From assembly GCF_018325905.1 (NCBI RefSeq), contig NZ_AP021901.1, positions 5,022,001 to 5,086,000 of the forward strand: DNA of 64,000 bases, in the 5' to 3' direction. A model generated the notes under the pieces. It was not told the origin of the DNA and searched no databases. It saw nothing but the letters and a program-made list of their open reading frames with translations. Of this stretch, positions 53,183-62,882 are shown piece after piece; the stretch's first letter is position 1; the number at the start of each line of letters is the position of its first letter. The translations under genes and the position numbers were made by a program. This stretch comes from Pseudomonas sp. St316. GTDB taxonomy: Bacteria > Pseudomonadota > Gammaproteobacteria > Pseudomonadales > Pseudomonadaceae.

Positions 53183-54259
53183 ATGAAGCGTCGATACCGT
53201 TGGCCATTGTGGGTTTTCGCCGCCATCGCCGCGGTGCTGGTGACCCTGCATTTCACCTTGCCTTACCTGGTACGTGATTACCTGAACGACAAACTGGCCG
53301 ACATGGGCGATTACCGCGGCCGGATCACCGACGTGGACCTGGCCCTGTGGCGAGGTGCCTACCGGATCAATGGCCTGGAAATCGTCAAGGTCGACGGCAA
53401 GGTGCCGGTGCCGTTCGTCAGAGCACCGCTGGTGGACCTGTCTGTGAGCTGGCACTCGTTGTGGCATGACCATGCGGTGGTCGCCGAGGTGGAATTCGCC
53501 CGCCCGGAAGTGAACTTCGTCGACGGCGGCCCCAACCGCCAGAACTCCCAGACCGGCCGGGGCACCAACTGGCGCGAGCAGTTGAGCAAATTGCTGCCCA
53601 TCACCTTCAACGAAGTGCGCATCCGCAATGGCGAGGTCACCTTCCGCAACTTCAACTCCAAGCCCCCGGTCAACCTGCGGGCCACCGACGTCAACGCCAG
53701 CTTCTACAACTTGACCAACGTGGTCGACACCAAAGGCAAGCGCGACGCCCGTTTCGAGGGCAAGGCCCTTGTGGCCGAACACGCGCCGCTGGAAATGCAG
53801 GCCACCTTCGACCCATTGAGCAACTTCGAGGATTTCGACTTCCGCCTGCGGGCCAGGAACATCGAGCTCAAGCGCCTGAACGATTTCGCCGCGGCTTATG
53901 GCAAATTCGATTTCAATGCCGGCCACGGCGACCTGGTGATCGAGGCTGAAGCCGATAACGCCAGGCTCAGCGGCTACATCAAGCCATTACTGCGCGATGT
54001 CGACGTGTTCGACTGGCAGCAGGACGTGGAAAACCAGAACAAGAACATCTTCCGCTCGGTCTGGGAAGCGTTGGTCGGCACAGGCGAAACGGCCCTCAAG
54101 AACCAGCGCAAGAACCAGTTCGCCACCCGGGTGGAACTCAGCGGCAATGTTCACCAGCAGGACATCAGCGCCTTCGAGGCCTTCCTGCAGATCCTGCGCA
54201 ACGGTTTCGTCCAGGCGTTCAATGCCCGATATGAACAACCGCCGCCGTCGACCGATTAG
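53183..54259 (+). CDS. DUF748/AsmA-like envelope protein
   Basis: This 358-residue protein has one N-terminal membrane anchor ([20 protein letters not shown]) and a large periplasmic part. Repeated strands of AsmA/DUF748 type are visible ([65 protein letters not shown]). Related AsmA-like proteins act as lipid bridges between membranes, so an envelope-homeostasis role is inferred. Start chosen at 53183; upstream frame lies in the shared promoter with cysK. Confidence 0.82.
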   Translation: MKRRYRWPLWVFAAIAAVLVTLHFTLPYLVRDYLNDKLADMGDYRGRITDVDLALWRGAYRINGLEIVKVDGKVPVPFVRAPLVDLSVSWHSLWHDHAVVAEVEFARPEVNFVDGGPNRQNSQTGRGTNWREQLSKLLPITFNEVRIRNGEVTFRNFNSKPPVNLRATDVNASFYNLTNVVDTKGKRDARFEGKALVAEHAPLEMQATFDPLSNFEDFDFRLRARNIELKRLNDFAAAYGKFDFNAGHGDLVIEAEADNARLSGYIKPLLRDVDVFDWQQDVENQNKNIFRSVWEALVGTGETALKNQRKNQFATRVELSGNVHQQDISAFEAFLQILRNGFVQAFNARYEQPPPSTD

Positions 54260-54309
54260 CGCGACCACTGCTGTAGCGAGTGATGCTGCGAGCGCTGAAT
54301 GTGGATCCC

Positions 54310-54405
54310 CTGTGGCGAGGGAGCTTGCTCCCGCTCGAGTGCGCAGCGCTCGCAGGCTTTTGGGGCCGCTTCGCAGCCCAGCGGGAGCAAGCTCCCTCGC
54401 CACAG
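54310..54405. repeat. REPIN of the second type (GTGGCGAGGGAGC)
   Basis: Inverted arms GTGGCGAGGGAGCTTGCTCC and GGAGCAAGCTCCCTCGCCAC, with inner pairing in the spacer. This is the same type as at 8017-8110. Confidence 0.9.
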
Positions 54406-54420
54406 ACCGTCAGTCAGAAA

Positions 54421-54443
54421 CGTATCGCCAAATTGGCGATACG
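54421..54443. promoter_or_regulatory. Perfect 23-bp dyad
   Basis: CGTATCGCCAA and TTGGCGATACG arms are separated by a single A. There is no U run on either side, so an operator is as likely as a terminator hairpin. Confidence 0.4.
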
Positions 54444-54610
54444 CAATCTGGCAAGGCGCCGAGACTGAGTCAACATGTGACGCTCCATTCAGAGACTGAA
54501 TACAGCGTCTGCGTTCACAGTCGGCGGGGCGCCGCGTTATAGTCGGGCACGATATTTATTTCCCGCGCCCCGCCTCGTCAGGCCGGCGACACCGTTCGAG
54601 GAATTGCAGA

Positions 54611-55456
54611 ATGAAGTTCGAAGGCACCAGCGCCTACGTGGCCACCGATGACCTGAAACTGGCCGTGAACGCCGCCATCACCCTGGAACGGCCGCTGCTG
54701 GTCAAGGGCGAACCGGGCACCGGCAAGACCATGCTGGCCGAACAACTGGCCGAATCCTTCGGGGCGCGGCTGATTACTTGGCACATCAAGTCCACCACCA
54801 AGGCCCACCAGGGCCTCTACGAGTACGACGCGGTCAGCCGCCTGCGGGACTCGCAGTTGGGCGTGGACAAGGTCCATGACGTGCGCAACTACCTGAAGAA
54901 GGGCAAGCTCTGGGAAGCGTTTGAATCCGAAGAGCGGGTGATCCTGCTGATCGACGAAATCGACAAGGCCGACATCGAATTCCCCAACGACCTGCTGCAA
55001 GAACTCGACAAGATGGAGTTCTACGTCTACGAGACCGACGAAACCATCAAGGCCAAGCAACGGCCGATCATCATCATTACCTCCAACAACGAGAAGGAAC
55101 TGCCGGATGCGTTCCTGCGCCGCTGCTTCTTCCACTACATCGCCTTCCCGGACCGCGTCACCCTGCAGAAAATCGTCGACGTGCATTACCCGGACATCAA
55201 GAAAGACCTGGTCAGCGAAGCGCTGGACGTGTTCTTCGACGTACGCAAGGTGCCAGGCCTGAAGAAAAAACCCTCCACCTCCGAACTGGTGGACTGGCTC
55301 AAGCTGCTGATGGCCGACAACATCGGCGAAGCGGTACTGCGCGAACGTGATCCGACCAAGGCCATCCCGCCGCTGGCCGGCGCCCTGGTCAAGAACGAAC
55401 AGGACGTGCAATTGCTCGAACGCCTGGCGTTCATGAGCCGTCGCGGCACTCGCTGA
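54611..55456 (+). CDS. MoxR-family AAA+ ATPase
   Basis: This 281-residue ATPase has Walker A GEPGTGKT, Walker B VILLIDEIDKAD, sensor IITSNNEKELPDAFLRRC (with the arginine finger) and a C-terminal lid. MoxR ATPases act as chaperones that mature metalloenzymes or complexes together with a VWA partner, here encoded 34 bp downstream. GAGG lies about 8 nt before the ATG. The client of this pair is unknown. Confidence 0.9.
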   Translation: MKFEGTSAYVATDDLKLAVNAAITLERPLLVKGEPGTGKTMLAEQLAESFGARLITWHIKSTTKAHQGLYEYDAVSRLRDSQLGVDKVHDVRNYLKKGKLWEAFESEERVILLIDEIDKADIEFPNDLLQELDKMEFYVYETDETIKAKQRPIIIITSNNEKELPDAFLRRCFFHYIAFPDRVTLQKIVDVHYPDIKKDLVSEALDVFFDVRKVPGLKKKPSTSELVDWLKLLMADNIGEAVLRERDPTKAIPPLAGALVKNEQDVQLLERLAFMSRRGTR

Positions 55457-55490
55457 TCCTCTTCGTCTAACAAGAGCGAGGGCGATTGCC

Positions 55491-56669
55491 ATGCTGCTTA
55501 ACCTGTTCAATGAGATGCGCGCCGCCAAGGTGCCCGTGTCGGTGCGCGAACTGCTGGACCTGATCAACGCGCTGAAACAGCGGGTGATCTTCGCCGACAT
55601 GGACGAATTCTATTACCTGTCCCGGGCGATCCTGGTGAAGGACGAACGGCATTTCGACAAGTTCGACCGGGCGTTCGCCGCGTATTTCAACGGCCTGGAA
55701 AAACTCGACGATCACCTCCAGGCGTTGATCCCCGAGGACTGGCTGCGCAAGGAGTTCGAGCGTTCGCTGACCGACGAAGAGCGGGCGCAGATCCAGTCCC
55801 TGGGTGGCCTGGACAAGCTGATCGAAGAATTCAAGAAACGCCTGGAAGAACAGAAGGAACGCCATGCCGGCGGCAACAAGTGGATCGGCACCGGCGGTAC
55901 CAGCCCGTTCGGCTCCGGTGGCTTCAACCCCGAAGGCATTCGGGTCGGCGACGCCGGCAAGCGCCAGGGCAAGGCCGTGAAGGTCTGGGACCAGCGCGAA
56001 TACAAGAACCTCGACGACCAGGTGGAACTGGGCACGCGCAACATCAAGATCGCCCTGCGCCGCCTGCGCAAGTTCGCCCGCCAGGGTGCGGCCGAAGAGC
56101 TGGACATCGACGGCACCATCGACCACACCGCCCGCGACGCCGGTCTTTTGAACATCCAGATGCGCCCGGAACGACGCAACACCGTCAAATTGTTGCTGCT
56201 GTTCGACATCGGTGGCTCGATGGACGCCCACGTGAAGATCTGCGAAGAGCTGTTCTCGGCCTGCAAGACCGAATTCAAGCACCTGGAGTATTTCTACTTC
56301 CACAACTTCGTCTACGAATCGGTGTGGAAGAACAACCTGCGCCGCACTTCGGAACGGACCTCGACCCAGGATTTGCTGCACAAGTACGGCGCCGACTACA
56401 AAGTGATCTTCATCGGCGACGCCGCCATGGCGCCTTATGAAATCACCCAGGCCGGCGGTAGCGTCGAACATTGGAACGAAGAAGCCGGTTATGTGTGGAT
56501 GCAGCGCTTCATGGAGAAGTACAAGAAGCTCATCTGGATCAATCCGTACCCCAAGGACACCTGGGGCTATACCGCCTCGACCAACATCGTGCGCGAGTTG
56601 GTGGAAGACCGGATGTATCCGCTGACCTTGCGGGGGTTGGAGGAAGGGATGCGGTTTCTTTCCAAGTGA
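55491..56669 (+). CDS. VWA-domain protein, partner of MoxR ATPase (CoxE-like)
   Basis: This 392-residue protein has a helical N-terminal region (RAAKVPVSVRELLDLINALKQ) typical of CoxE-like VWA proteins, a Gly-rich linker (TGGTSPFGSGGFNPEGIR) near residue 140 and a C-terminal VWA domain. The MIDAS reads DIGGSMD (D239, S243), with Gly in place of the first Ser of the usual DxSxS. Such a change is common in CoxE-type proteins and may affect metal binding. Probably cotranscribed with the MoxR gene. Confidence 0.88.
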   Translation: MLLNLFNEMRAAKVPVSVRELLDLINALKQRVIFADMDEFYYLSRAILVKDERHFDKFDRAFAAYFNGLEKLDDHLQALIPEDWLRKEFERSLTDEERAQIQSLGGLDKLIEEFKKRLEEQKERHAGGNKWIGTGGTSPFGSGGFNPEGIRVGDAGKRQGKAVKVWDQREYKNLDDQVELGTRNIKIALRRLRKFARQGAAEELDIDGTIDHTARDAGLLNIQMRPERRNTVKLLLLFDIGGSMDAHVKICEELFSACKTEFKHLEYFYFHNFVYESVWKNNLRRTSERTSTQDLLHKYGADYKVIFIGDAAMAPYEITQAGGSVEHWNEEAGYVWMQRFMEKYKKLIWINPYPKDTWGYTASTNIVRELVEDRMYPLTLRGLEEGMRFLSK

Positions 56670-56690
56670 TCCTTGGTGCCCTTCAGGGCC

Positions 56691-56716
56691 TCATCGCGAG
56701 CAAGCTCGCTCCCACA
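56691..56716. repeat. REP, first of three
   Basis: GCGAGCAAGCTCGCTCCCAC, in the orientation opposite to the third copy. The three REPs lie in 160 bp between convergent genes. Confidence 0.85.
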
Positions 56717-56770
56717 TTGGATCTTCGTCATATATGAGATCCAGTGTGAGGATTTATTGTCTGTGCGGGC

Positions 56771-56798
56771 CTCATCGCGAGCAGGCTCGCTCCCACAC
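56771..56798. repeat. REP, second of three
   Basis: GCGAGCAGGCTCGCTCCCAC, in direct orientation to the first copy about 80 bp away, with similar flanking text (GGGCCTCATC and TGGATCT). The first two look like a tandem duplication. Confidence 0.85.
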
Positions 56799-56823
56799 TG
56801 GATCTCTGTCACACATAGGACCC

Positions 56824-56850
56824 TTGTGGGAGCGAGCTTGCTCGCGATGC
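56824..56850. repeat. REP, third of three
   Basis: GTGGGAGCGAGCTTGCTCGCG, inverted relative to the other two. It ends 2 bp before the pxpC stop codon. Confidence 0.85.
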
Positions 56851-56852
56851 TT

Positions 56853-57773
56853 TTAGCGGTTTAACAGCCCCTGCAAGCACTCAACCTGCTGGTGATGCGC
56901 AACCTCCTGCACCACCGGTCGCAACCGCACCTGCGCCCCCGGCAGGCATTGCGCCAACCGGGCCAGGGACAACGGGGTCAAGGCGCCCAGGCGTGGATAC
57001 CCACCGATGGTTTGCCGGTCGTTGAGCAACACAATCGGCTGGCCGTCCGGCGGCACCTGCACGGCACCGAGCGCAATCCCTTCGGAAATCATTGCTGGCC
57101 CCTGATATTCCAACGCCGTACCCAGCAAGCGAATGCCCATGCGGTCGGCGCGACTGTCCAGCGTCCATGAGGTGTTGAACGCATCGAACAGGCTCTGTCC
57201 ACTGAAAGCACCGTTCTGCGCCCCCAGGATCAAGTCCAGCGGCTGCGCTTGCTGGAAATCCGGAATCCGCGTGTGCGGCATGGGCCGAGGCGTCGCCGCG
57301 CCGCAATAGCTCAGGTGCTCGCCACGACTCAGCGCCCGCCCTCGCCCATCCAGGCCACCGAGCTCCTCACGCACCACCGTCGCCCGGCTGCCCAGCACCG
57401 CAGGCGCATTGAAACCACCGGGAGCGGCCAGGTAGGCCCGGGCACCGAGCACGGGCTGGGTGAGCGCCAGCACCTGACCTTTGCGCAAGCTGAAGAAGCG
57501 CCACGACGCCACCCCCTGGCCGTCTATCCGTGCGCCCAGGTCCGCTCCGGCCAATGCAAGCACGCAATCCTCTTCGGCCACCACGGTGAAACCGCCGAGG
57601 GTAATCTCCACCACCGCCGCCCCCAGGGCATTGCCGAGCATCCAGTTGGCCCAGGCCATCGACAACCAGTCCGCCGCGCCACCCTGGGTCACACCCAGAT
57701 GCCTCACGCCGAAACGGCCGGCGTCCTGCAACAGGCACAGCGGGGTGCTGGCCTCGATCAACAACCGGCTCAT
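56853..57773 (-). CDS. pxpC: 5-oxoprolinase subunit C (biotin-dependent carboxyltransferase-like)
   Basis: PxpC works with PxpA and PxpB in ATP-dependent hydrolysis of 5-oxoproline to glutamate. The 306-residue protein shows the family motifs PLCLLQDAGRFGVRHLGVTQGGAAD at the N-terminus, GARAYLAAPGGF and the C-terminal RLGALTPLSLARLAQ. It overlaps pxpB by 4 bp (ATGA), so the genes are translationally coupled. It ends next to a REP element. Confidence 0.92.
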   Translation of the reverse strand: MSRLLIEASTPLCLLQDAGRFGVRHLGVTQGGAADWLSMAWANWMLGNALGAAVVEITLGGFTVVAEEDCVLALAGADLGARIDGQGVASWRFFSLRKGQVLALTQPVLGARAYLAAPGGFNAPAVLGSRATVVREELGGLDGRGRALSRGEHLSYCGAATPRPMPHTRIPDFQQAQPLDLILGAQNGAFSGQSLFDAFNTSWTLDSRADRMGIRLLGTALEYQGPAMISEGIALGAVQVPPDGQPIVLLNDRQTIGGYPRLGALTPLSLARLAQCLPGAQVRLRPVVQEVAHHQQVECLQGLLNR

Positions 57774-58473
57774 ATCTGGGCCTCCAACGGTGTGTCGTCG
57801 CCACCCAGCGCGATGAATTCGCCATGGTCCACGGGGGCAAAACGCACCGTGTCCCCCGGCTGCATCAGGCTGTAGCCATCGCGCTCGCGATCAAACAGTT
57901 TGGTCGGGGTGCGACCGATCAGGTTCCAGCCCCGGGCGATACCACCGGATACGCCGCGGTCTGGCGCTCGGCGATACCAACACTGCCCGCTGCCACGCGT
58001 TTGCGCGGGGTGTCGAGGCGCGGTGCGGCCAGTTCCTCGTCCACCAGCCCCATGAAGGCGAAACCGGGGGCGAAGCCCAGGGCAAACACCTGGTACTCGC
58101 GTTCGCTGTGACGACGGATCACCTGGGCGACCGTCAGCCCGCTGCGGTTCGCCAGCAGCGCAAGCTCCGGCCCGACACGGAGGTCGTACCACACCGGCAG
58201 CACGTGGCATTGGCCGGCGGACCGGGCATCCGGTGAAAGATTATTCAACGCCTCGTCGATCAATTCACGAGCCTGCACCGGGTTCAGGGCGAGCACATCG
58301 TAGTGCACCATCAACGTGGTATAGGACGGCACCAAGTCAATCAGATGCTCGGCAAACACCGCTCGCAGGCGTTCGCTGGCGGCGAGCATCCAGGGCATAT
58401 TCGCCTCGGCGATCTCATCGAACAGGCGCACCATAAAGCAGTCCACCGCCACCACTTCCAAGCGTGCTCTCAT
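57770..58473 (-). pseudogene. pxpB: 5-oxoprolinase subunit B, frameshifted
   Basis: The upstream frame gives the first ~185 residues of PxpB (kinase-inhibitor-like domain, with SYTTLMVHYDV, FALGFAPGFAFMGLVDEEL and AAGSVGIAERQTAAYPVVSPG), then stops. The expected GGWNLIGRTPTKLFDRERDGY continues in another frame to the stop at 57770. Adding one G to the run complementary to 57930-57933 restores a 234-residue protein. Flanking pxpA and pxpC look intact, and both 4-bp overlaps are preserved, so the lesion is probably a sequencing error. Start ATG at 58473. Confidence 0.88.
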
Positions 58474-59222
58474 GGCGCACTCTGCCGGTCCAGGGCTTCG
58501 CGGATGCGTTGCACAGCTGCCACGGAGCTGGCGTTGTCGCCGTGTACGCACAAGGTGTTGGCCATAAGGTGCAAGGCGCTGCCGTCACTGGCAGTCAACG
58601 CATCGCCGCGGGCGATGGTCAGGGCCTGCCCGACAATGACTTCGGGATCGTGGTGCACCGCGCCCGGCGCTTGCCGCGAAACCAGGCGACCGGCACTGTC
58701 ATAGGCGCGGTCGGCAAAGGCTTCGAACCACAGGGTCAGGCCGTACTCGTCGCCCAGGGCCTGGGCGGCGCTGTTGTCCCGGGTCGCCATGAGCATCAGC
58801 GGCAATTGCCGATCATAGGTCGCGACGGCCTGGATCACCGCACGCAGTTGCGCCGGGTTGGCCATCATGTCGTTGTACATCGCGCCGTGGGGCTTGACGT
58901 AGCTGACCCGCCCGCCTTGCGCCCGGCAGATGCCGTCGAGGGCGCCGATCTGGTAGTGCAGCAAGTCCTGCAACTCCTGGGCGCCATAGGCCATGGAGCG
59001 GCGGCCGAAGCCCGCCAGGTCCTGATAGGCCGGGTGCGCGCCGATCCGCACGCTGTTGGCCAGGGCCAGGCTGACGGTCTTGCGCATGATGCTCGGATCG
59101 CCGGCGTGAAAGCCGCAGGCGATGTTGGCGCAATCGATGAAGGGCATCACCTCGGCGTCCAGACCCATGGTCCAGCTGCCGAAGCTTTCGCCAATGTCGC
59201 AGTTCAATAGCAGGCGGCTCAC
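58470..59222 (-). CDS. pxpA: 5-oxoprolinase subunit A (LamB/YcsF family)
   Basis: This 250-residue catalytic-type subunit has the family pattern [13 protein letters not shown] at its start, followed by [32 protein letters not shown] and [10 protein letters not shown], with histidines and aspartates that could bind metal or substrate. With PxpB and PxpC it opens 5-oxoproline, a spontaneous by-product of glutamine and glutathione turnover. GTG at 59222 has AGGAG 8 nt upstream. It overlaps pxpB by 4 bp. Confidence 0.92.
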   Translation of the reverse strand: MSRLLLNCDIGESFGSWTMGLDAEVMPFIDCANIACGFHAGDPSIMRKTVSLALANSVRIGAHPAYQDLAGFGRRSMAYGAQELQDLLHYQIGALDGICRAQGGRVSYVKPHGAMYNDMMANPAQLRAVIQAVATYDRQLPLMLMATRDNSAAQALGDEYGLTLWFEAFADRAYDSAGRLVSRQAPGAVHHDPEVIVGQALTIARGDALTASDGSALHLMANTLCVHGDNASSVAAVQRIREALDRQSAP

Positions 59223-59296
59223 GGTGAACGCTCCTGTAGGTTCTTTCTTTTGATCATGGGGCCAAGCCATGAAGCCCAGGCCCCACAAGTTATCAG

Positions 59297-60583
59297 TTAC
59301 TCGGCTTCCAACTGCTTGCCTTGGGTTTCCGGCAGGCTCAGGGCCGCGAGGATCACCACGCCATAGGACACTGCGGCGAACGCTCCGATACCCACGCTCA
59401 GCGGCACTTTCTGGCTCAGCAGACCAATCAACAGCGGGAACAATGCTGCCACCGCCCGGCCAATGTTGTAGCAGAACCCCTGCCCCGAACCACGGATGCG
59501 CGTAGGGAACAGTTCGGTGAGGAACGAGCCCATGCCGCTGAACATCCCCGACGCGAAGAACCCAAGGGGAAAGCCCAGCCAGAGCATCACGTCATTGCTC
59601 ACGTGCAACTGGGTATACAACAGCACGATGGTGAAAGAGCCGACGGCATACAGGACGAAGTTCTTTTTCCGACCCAGGATGTCCGACAGGTAGGCGCTGA
59701 CGACGTAACCGACGTAGGAACCGACGATCACCATCGCCAGGTAGCCACCGGTGCTCAACACGCTCAAGCCACGCTCATTCTTGAGGAACGTTGGCAACCA
59801 GGAGGTGATGGCGTAGTAACCGCCCAAGGCACCGGTGGTCAGCAACGAGGCACGAATGGTGGTGAAGAGGATGCCGGGGGCGAAGATCTCGTAGAATTTC
59901 GCCGGGTTGCTCGGCGTTTGCCGAGCCTTGGCCTGGCTATAGACTTCCGGATCCTTGACCAGCCGGCGGACGAAAATCACGAACACCGCTGGCACGATGC
60001 CGAGGATGAACAGTGCGCGCCAGGCGTCTTCCGGCGGCAACACCGAGAACAGCAGCGCATACAGGATCGCCGTCATGCCCCAGCCCAGCGCCCACCCCGA
60101 CTGCACCATGCCCACCGCCTTGCCGCGATCCTTGGCGCGGATCACCTCACCCATCAACACCGCACCGGCAGTCCACTCGCCGCCGAAACCAAAGCCCATC
60201 AGCGTGCGGGCGATCAACAGTTGTTCGTAGTTCTGGGCAAAGCCGCACAGGAAAGTGAAGAAGGCGAACCACAGCACCGTCAGTTGCAGGGTACGCACCC
60301 GACCGATGCGGTCCGAGAGAATGCCCGCCACCCAGCCGCCAATGGCCGAAGCGATCAAGGTACTGGTGTGGATCAGGCCGGCCTGGCCAGTGGTAATGCC
60401 CCACATCGCGATCAGGGTCGGCACCACGAAACTGAGCATCTGCGTGTCCATACCGTCCAGGGCGTAGCCGATCTTGCAACTCCAGAAGGTGCGACGTTCC
60501 TGCTTATTGATGTTGCGATACCAATCGAACGGACCAGAACGGGCCTGGGGTTGGGGGACGCCGAGCGTGTCGGGTGCACTCAT
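59297..60583 (-). CDS. MFS transporter of the pxp operon
   Basis: This 428-residue protein has 12 membrane segments and the MFS motif near loop 2-3 ([13 protein letters not shown]). It resembles the metabolite:H+ symporter/sialate-aromatic-acid type carriers. It lies 74 bp upstream of pxpA on the same strand, so import of 5-oxoproline or a related acid is a sensible inference. No other evidence fixes the substrate. Confidence 0.85.
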   Translation of the reverse strand: MSAPDTLGVPQPQARSGPFDWYRNINKQERRTFWSCKIGYALDGMDTQMLSFVVPTLIAMWGITTGQAGLIHTSTLIASAIGGWVAGILSDRIGRVRTLQLTVLWFAFFTFLCGFAQNYEQLLIARTLMGFGFGGEWTAGAVLMGEVIRAKDRGKAVGMVQSGWALGWGMTAILYALLFSVLPPEDAWRALFILGIVPAVFVIFVRRLVKDPEVYSQAKARQTPSNPAKFYEIFAPGILFTTIRASLLTTGALGGYYAITSWLPTFLKNERGLSVLSTGGYLAMVIVGSYVGYVVSAYLSDILGRKKNFVLYAVGSFTIVLLYTQLHVSNDVMLWLGFPLGFFASGMFSGMGSFLTELFPTRIRGSGQGFCYNIGRAVAALFPLLIGLLSQKVPLSVGIGAFAAVSYGVVILAALSLPETQGKQLEAE

Positions 60584-60885
60584 GGTGGTTTCTCCACGGT
60601 TTTATTGTTGTAAGTCTCAACGACGCTGACGTGGAGACCGATGCGTCGATTCTTGAGCGCGCGGCCGATCCCGTCCAACGAATAAAACCCTGGCTGGGTC
60701 ATAAGAAAAACTTGATTGGGTTCATCGCAGGGCCTGACTGAACACTTTTGTGGGAGCAAGGCTTGCCCTCGATGAAGCTGACGCGGTCATTCAGAGACCG
60801 AGGCGTCTGTTTCGCGAGCAAGCTTTGCTCCCACGCAGCGGGGGATAGAATCCCCTCGCCACAAAAAAGCCCTATGAGCCGAGCG
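60584..60885. other. 302-bp gap upstream of the pxp operon
   Basis: Apart from the REPIN at 60749-60836, I see no ORF. The stretch 60584-60748 should hold the pxp promoter, but I find no convincing operator. Confidence 0.4.
60749..60836. repeat. REPIN with outer GGGGATAGAATCCCC hairpin
   Basis: Inverted GTGGGAGCAAGGCTTGCCC and GCGAGCAAGCTTTGCTCCCAC arms, followed by a short GGGGAT-AGA-ATCCCC dyad. Confidence 0.88.
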
Positions 60886-61428
60886 TCAGAGCCCGCGCAA
60901 ATCCCGCTCTTCGATCGGCCGGCCCTGGCGCAGGCGCTTGCCGCCCAACACCACCCAGTCGATCAGGCGGAACAGGCATTCCAGGCCGAACGACAGCAAC
61001 AACGCACCGCTGACACCCCAGATCATGGCCTCGGGGGTCAACAGGATCTGGTAGCTGTAGCCGTTCCAGGTTTCCTTGCGGATGTCCGGATCGGCGGCCA
61101 GCGCCACTTGCAGCAAGCGGATGTACCACGGGCCTTGCATCGCCTGGAACTGCTTGTCCAGGGCCTGCTGGCGCACGAGCAAGGTGTTCAGGCTGTCGGC
61201 GTCGCTGCGAAAAATCGGGTCTTCGCTGGCACGGTAATGGGCCACCAGGGCTTGCATGTCGCCCTTGAAGAACTGGTTGGCAGTGCCCTGGAACCCTTGC
61301 AGGCCGGTCTGCGCCTCGATCAGGTGGGCCTCGACCCGTTTGGCGTAATCATTGATGAAGCCCGGCACCTGGACCCCAACCAACAGGCCCACCGCGAACA
61401 ACACCAGCCGTAGATAACTGAGCAACAT
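60886..61428 (-). CDS. DUF2937-family membrane protein
   Basis: This 180-residue protein has an N-terminal helix (MLLSYLRLVLFAVGLLVGV) and a C-terminal pair of helices (AMIWGVSGALLLSFGLECLFRLIDWVV) around a periplasmic helical segment. It begins VPGFINDYAKRVEAHLIEA, a DUF2937 hallmark. Function unknown. It lies 12 bp after the class II amidotransferase gene and is probably cotranscribed with it. Confidence 0.85.
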   Translation of the reverse strand: MLLSYLRLVLFAVGLLVGVQVPGFINDYAKRVEAHLIEAQTGLQGFQGTANQFFKGDMQALVAHYRASEDPIFRSDADSLNTLLVRQQALDKQFQAMQGPWYIRLLQVALAADPDIRKETWNGYSYQILLTPEAMIWGVSGALLLSFGLECLFRLIDWVVLGGKRLRQGRPIEERDLRGL

Positions 61429-61440
61429 AGCGTGACGTCC

Positions 61441-62217
61441 TTATTCGGTCCGGCCGTGGCTGACGCATTCGCCGCGTCGCCACAGGCTCCATTGGCCCGG
61501 TTCGTAGCGGGTCCAGGTTTCATTTTCGGTCAAGGGTTCGGTGGCAATCACCGTGACCACGTCGTTGGGCGTGGTTTCAGCCTGGAAATCGACAATCACA
61601 TCCACATCCTTGAGGCGAGCCGGGCCGAACGGCGCACGACGGGTGATCTGGGCCAGTTTGGTCGAGCAATAGCAGAACAGCCAGTCGCCATCGCTGAGCA
61701 AACAGTTGAACACGCCTTTGCTGCGGTATTCAGCGCAGGCCTCGATCAACGACGGTAACAGCTGTTCCACCTCCACCGGTTCGGGGAAGGCCTGGCGCAC
61801 GCGGTTGAGCAGATCGCAGAACGCCGCTTCGCTGTCGGTATCGCCCACTGGGCGGTAGAAGCTCACGCCCGGCTGGAAATCGGCGAGCTGGCCGTTGTGG
61901 GCAAAACACCAGTTGCGGCCCCACAACTCACGCACGAACGGGTGGGTGTTGGACAGGCAGACCTTGCCGACGTTGGCCTGGCGAATATGCCCGATCACCA
62001 CTTCGCTCTTGATCGGATAGCGCTGCACCAGGTTCGCCACTTCCGATTCGCTGCTGGCGGCCGGGTCCTGGAACAGGCGCAGGCCACGGCCTTCATAGAA
62101 GGCGATGCCCCAACCGTCGCGGTGCGGCCCGGTCTTGCCGCCGCGCTGCATCAGCCCGGTAAAGCTGAACACGATGTCGGTCGGCACATTGGCGCTCATG
62201 CCCAATAACTCACACAT
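61441..62217 (-). CDS. Class II glutamine amidotransferase domain protein (YafJ-like)
   Basis: This 258-residue protein begins [13 protein letters not shown], with the catalytic N-terminal cysteine exposed after Met removal. [43 protein letters not shown] and GDTDSEAAF follow, all Ntn-type glutaminase residues. No synthase domain is attached, so the acceptor of ammonia is unknown, as for E. coli YafJ. It heads a small operon with DUF2937 and follows the small membrane protein gene by 32 bp. Confidence 0.87.
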   Translation of the reverse strand: MCELLGMSANVPTDIVFSFTGLMQRGGKTGPHRDGWGIAFYEGRGLRLFQDPAASSESEVANLVQRYPIKSEVVIGHIRQANVGKVCLSNTHPFVRELWGRNWCFAHNGQLADFQPGVSFYRPVGDTDSEAAFCDLLNRVRQAFPEPVEVEQLLPSLIEACAEYRSKGVFNCLLSDGDWLFCYCSTKLAQITRRAPFGPARLKDVDVIVDFQAETTPNDVVTVIATEPLTENETWTRYEPGQWSLWRRGECVSHGRTE

Positions 62218-62249
62218 GCTCGAACTCTCGCTTCAAGGGGCAGGCCCGG

Positions 62250-62738
62250 CTACAGGCGCGGTTCGATACGCGAACGCTGGGGATTGCTCGGCACGGGCGG
62301 GCGACCGTAACGGTCATCACCGGCCACGCCAAACGGTGGCTCGTCTTCCGGCTCATCGGCCGCGGCCGCGGCTTTTGCGGCGGCGGCCCGTTCCTTGCGA
62401 GCGTTAGCGGCCCGCTCGATGGGGAAGCGGACCAGCACCAAAATGAAGTAGAGGCCGAAGGCGATCATGCCGTACATGAGCAGATCGGAAGCCGCCCGCC
62501 AGACGTTGTTGCCGACTTTGAACAGCACGTCCAGGGCAACAATGGCCAGGGCCGGGGCGACCTTGTCCTTCACCGGATCAACAATGGTCGGGCAAAACAG
62601 CAACACCGCCATCAGCAACCGCAGCGGTTCGCGCAACCAGCGCCACATCCAGCGGGTCATGCGCATCCACACCAGCAGGCAGCCCAGGGCGGCGAAGGCG
62701 TAGAGGCCCCAGGCAATCAGATAGTCATTCTCGGTCAT
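62250..62738 (-). CDS. Small inner-membrane protein with Ala-rich cytoplasmic tail
   Basis: This 162-residue protein has three hydrophobic segments (LIAWGLYAFAALGCLLVWM; LRLLMAVLLFCP; MYGMIAFGLYFILVLV). A basic/Ala-rich tail (RKERAAAAKAAAAADE) ends in a Pro/Arg segment. In P. aeruginosa a similar hypothetical (PA1305) lies beside the oligopeptidase gene, as here. I place the start at the ATG 62738 (MTENDY); another in-frame ATG lies three codons upstream, and neither has a strong ribosome site. Function unknown. Confidence 0.75.
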   Translation of the reverse strand: MTENDYLIAWGLYAFAALGCLLVWMRMTRWMWRWLREPLRLLMAVLLFCPTIVDPVKDKVAPALAIVALDVLFKVGNNVWRAASDLLMYGMIAFGLYFILVLVRFPIERAANARKERAAAAKAAAAADEPEDEPPFGVAGDDRYGRPPVPSNPQRSRIEPRL

Positions 62739-62882
62739 GGTGTCCATGGCAAGGCAGGCAAAGAGACGCTTATAGTAACGGCTTTTCGCTCGTCAGGCTG
62801 CCCCGGCGTCTGGCGAATGGCCTGTGTGGTTGGTTCTGTCCAGGCCACGTGTCTTTTTTCGTTCAACGTTCGAGAGCCTTTC

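Larger units (their letters stand above)
54260..54610. other. 351-bp gap before the MoxR gene
   Basis: It contains the REPIN at 54310-54405 and a separate dyad at 54421-54443. The remaining 160 bp probably hold the promoter of the MoxR/VWA operon. Confidence 0.4.
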
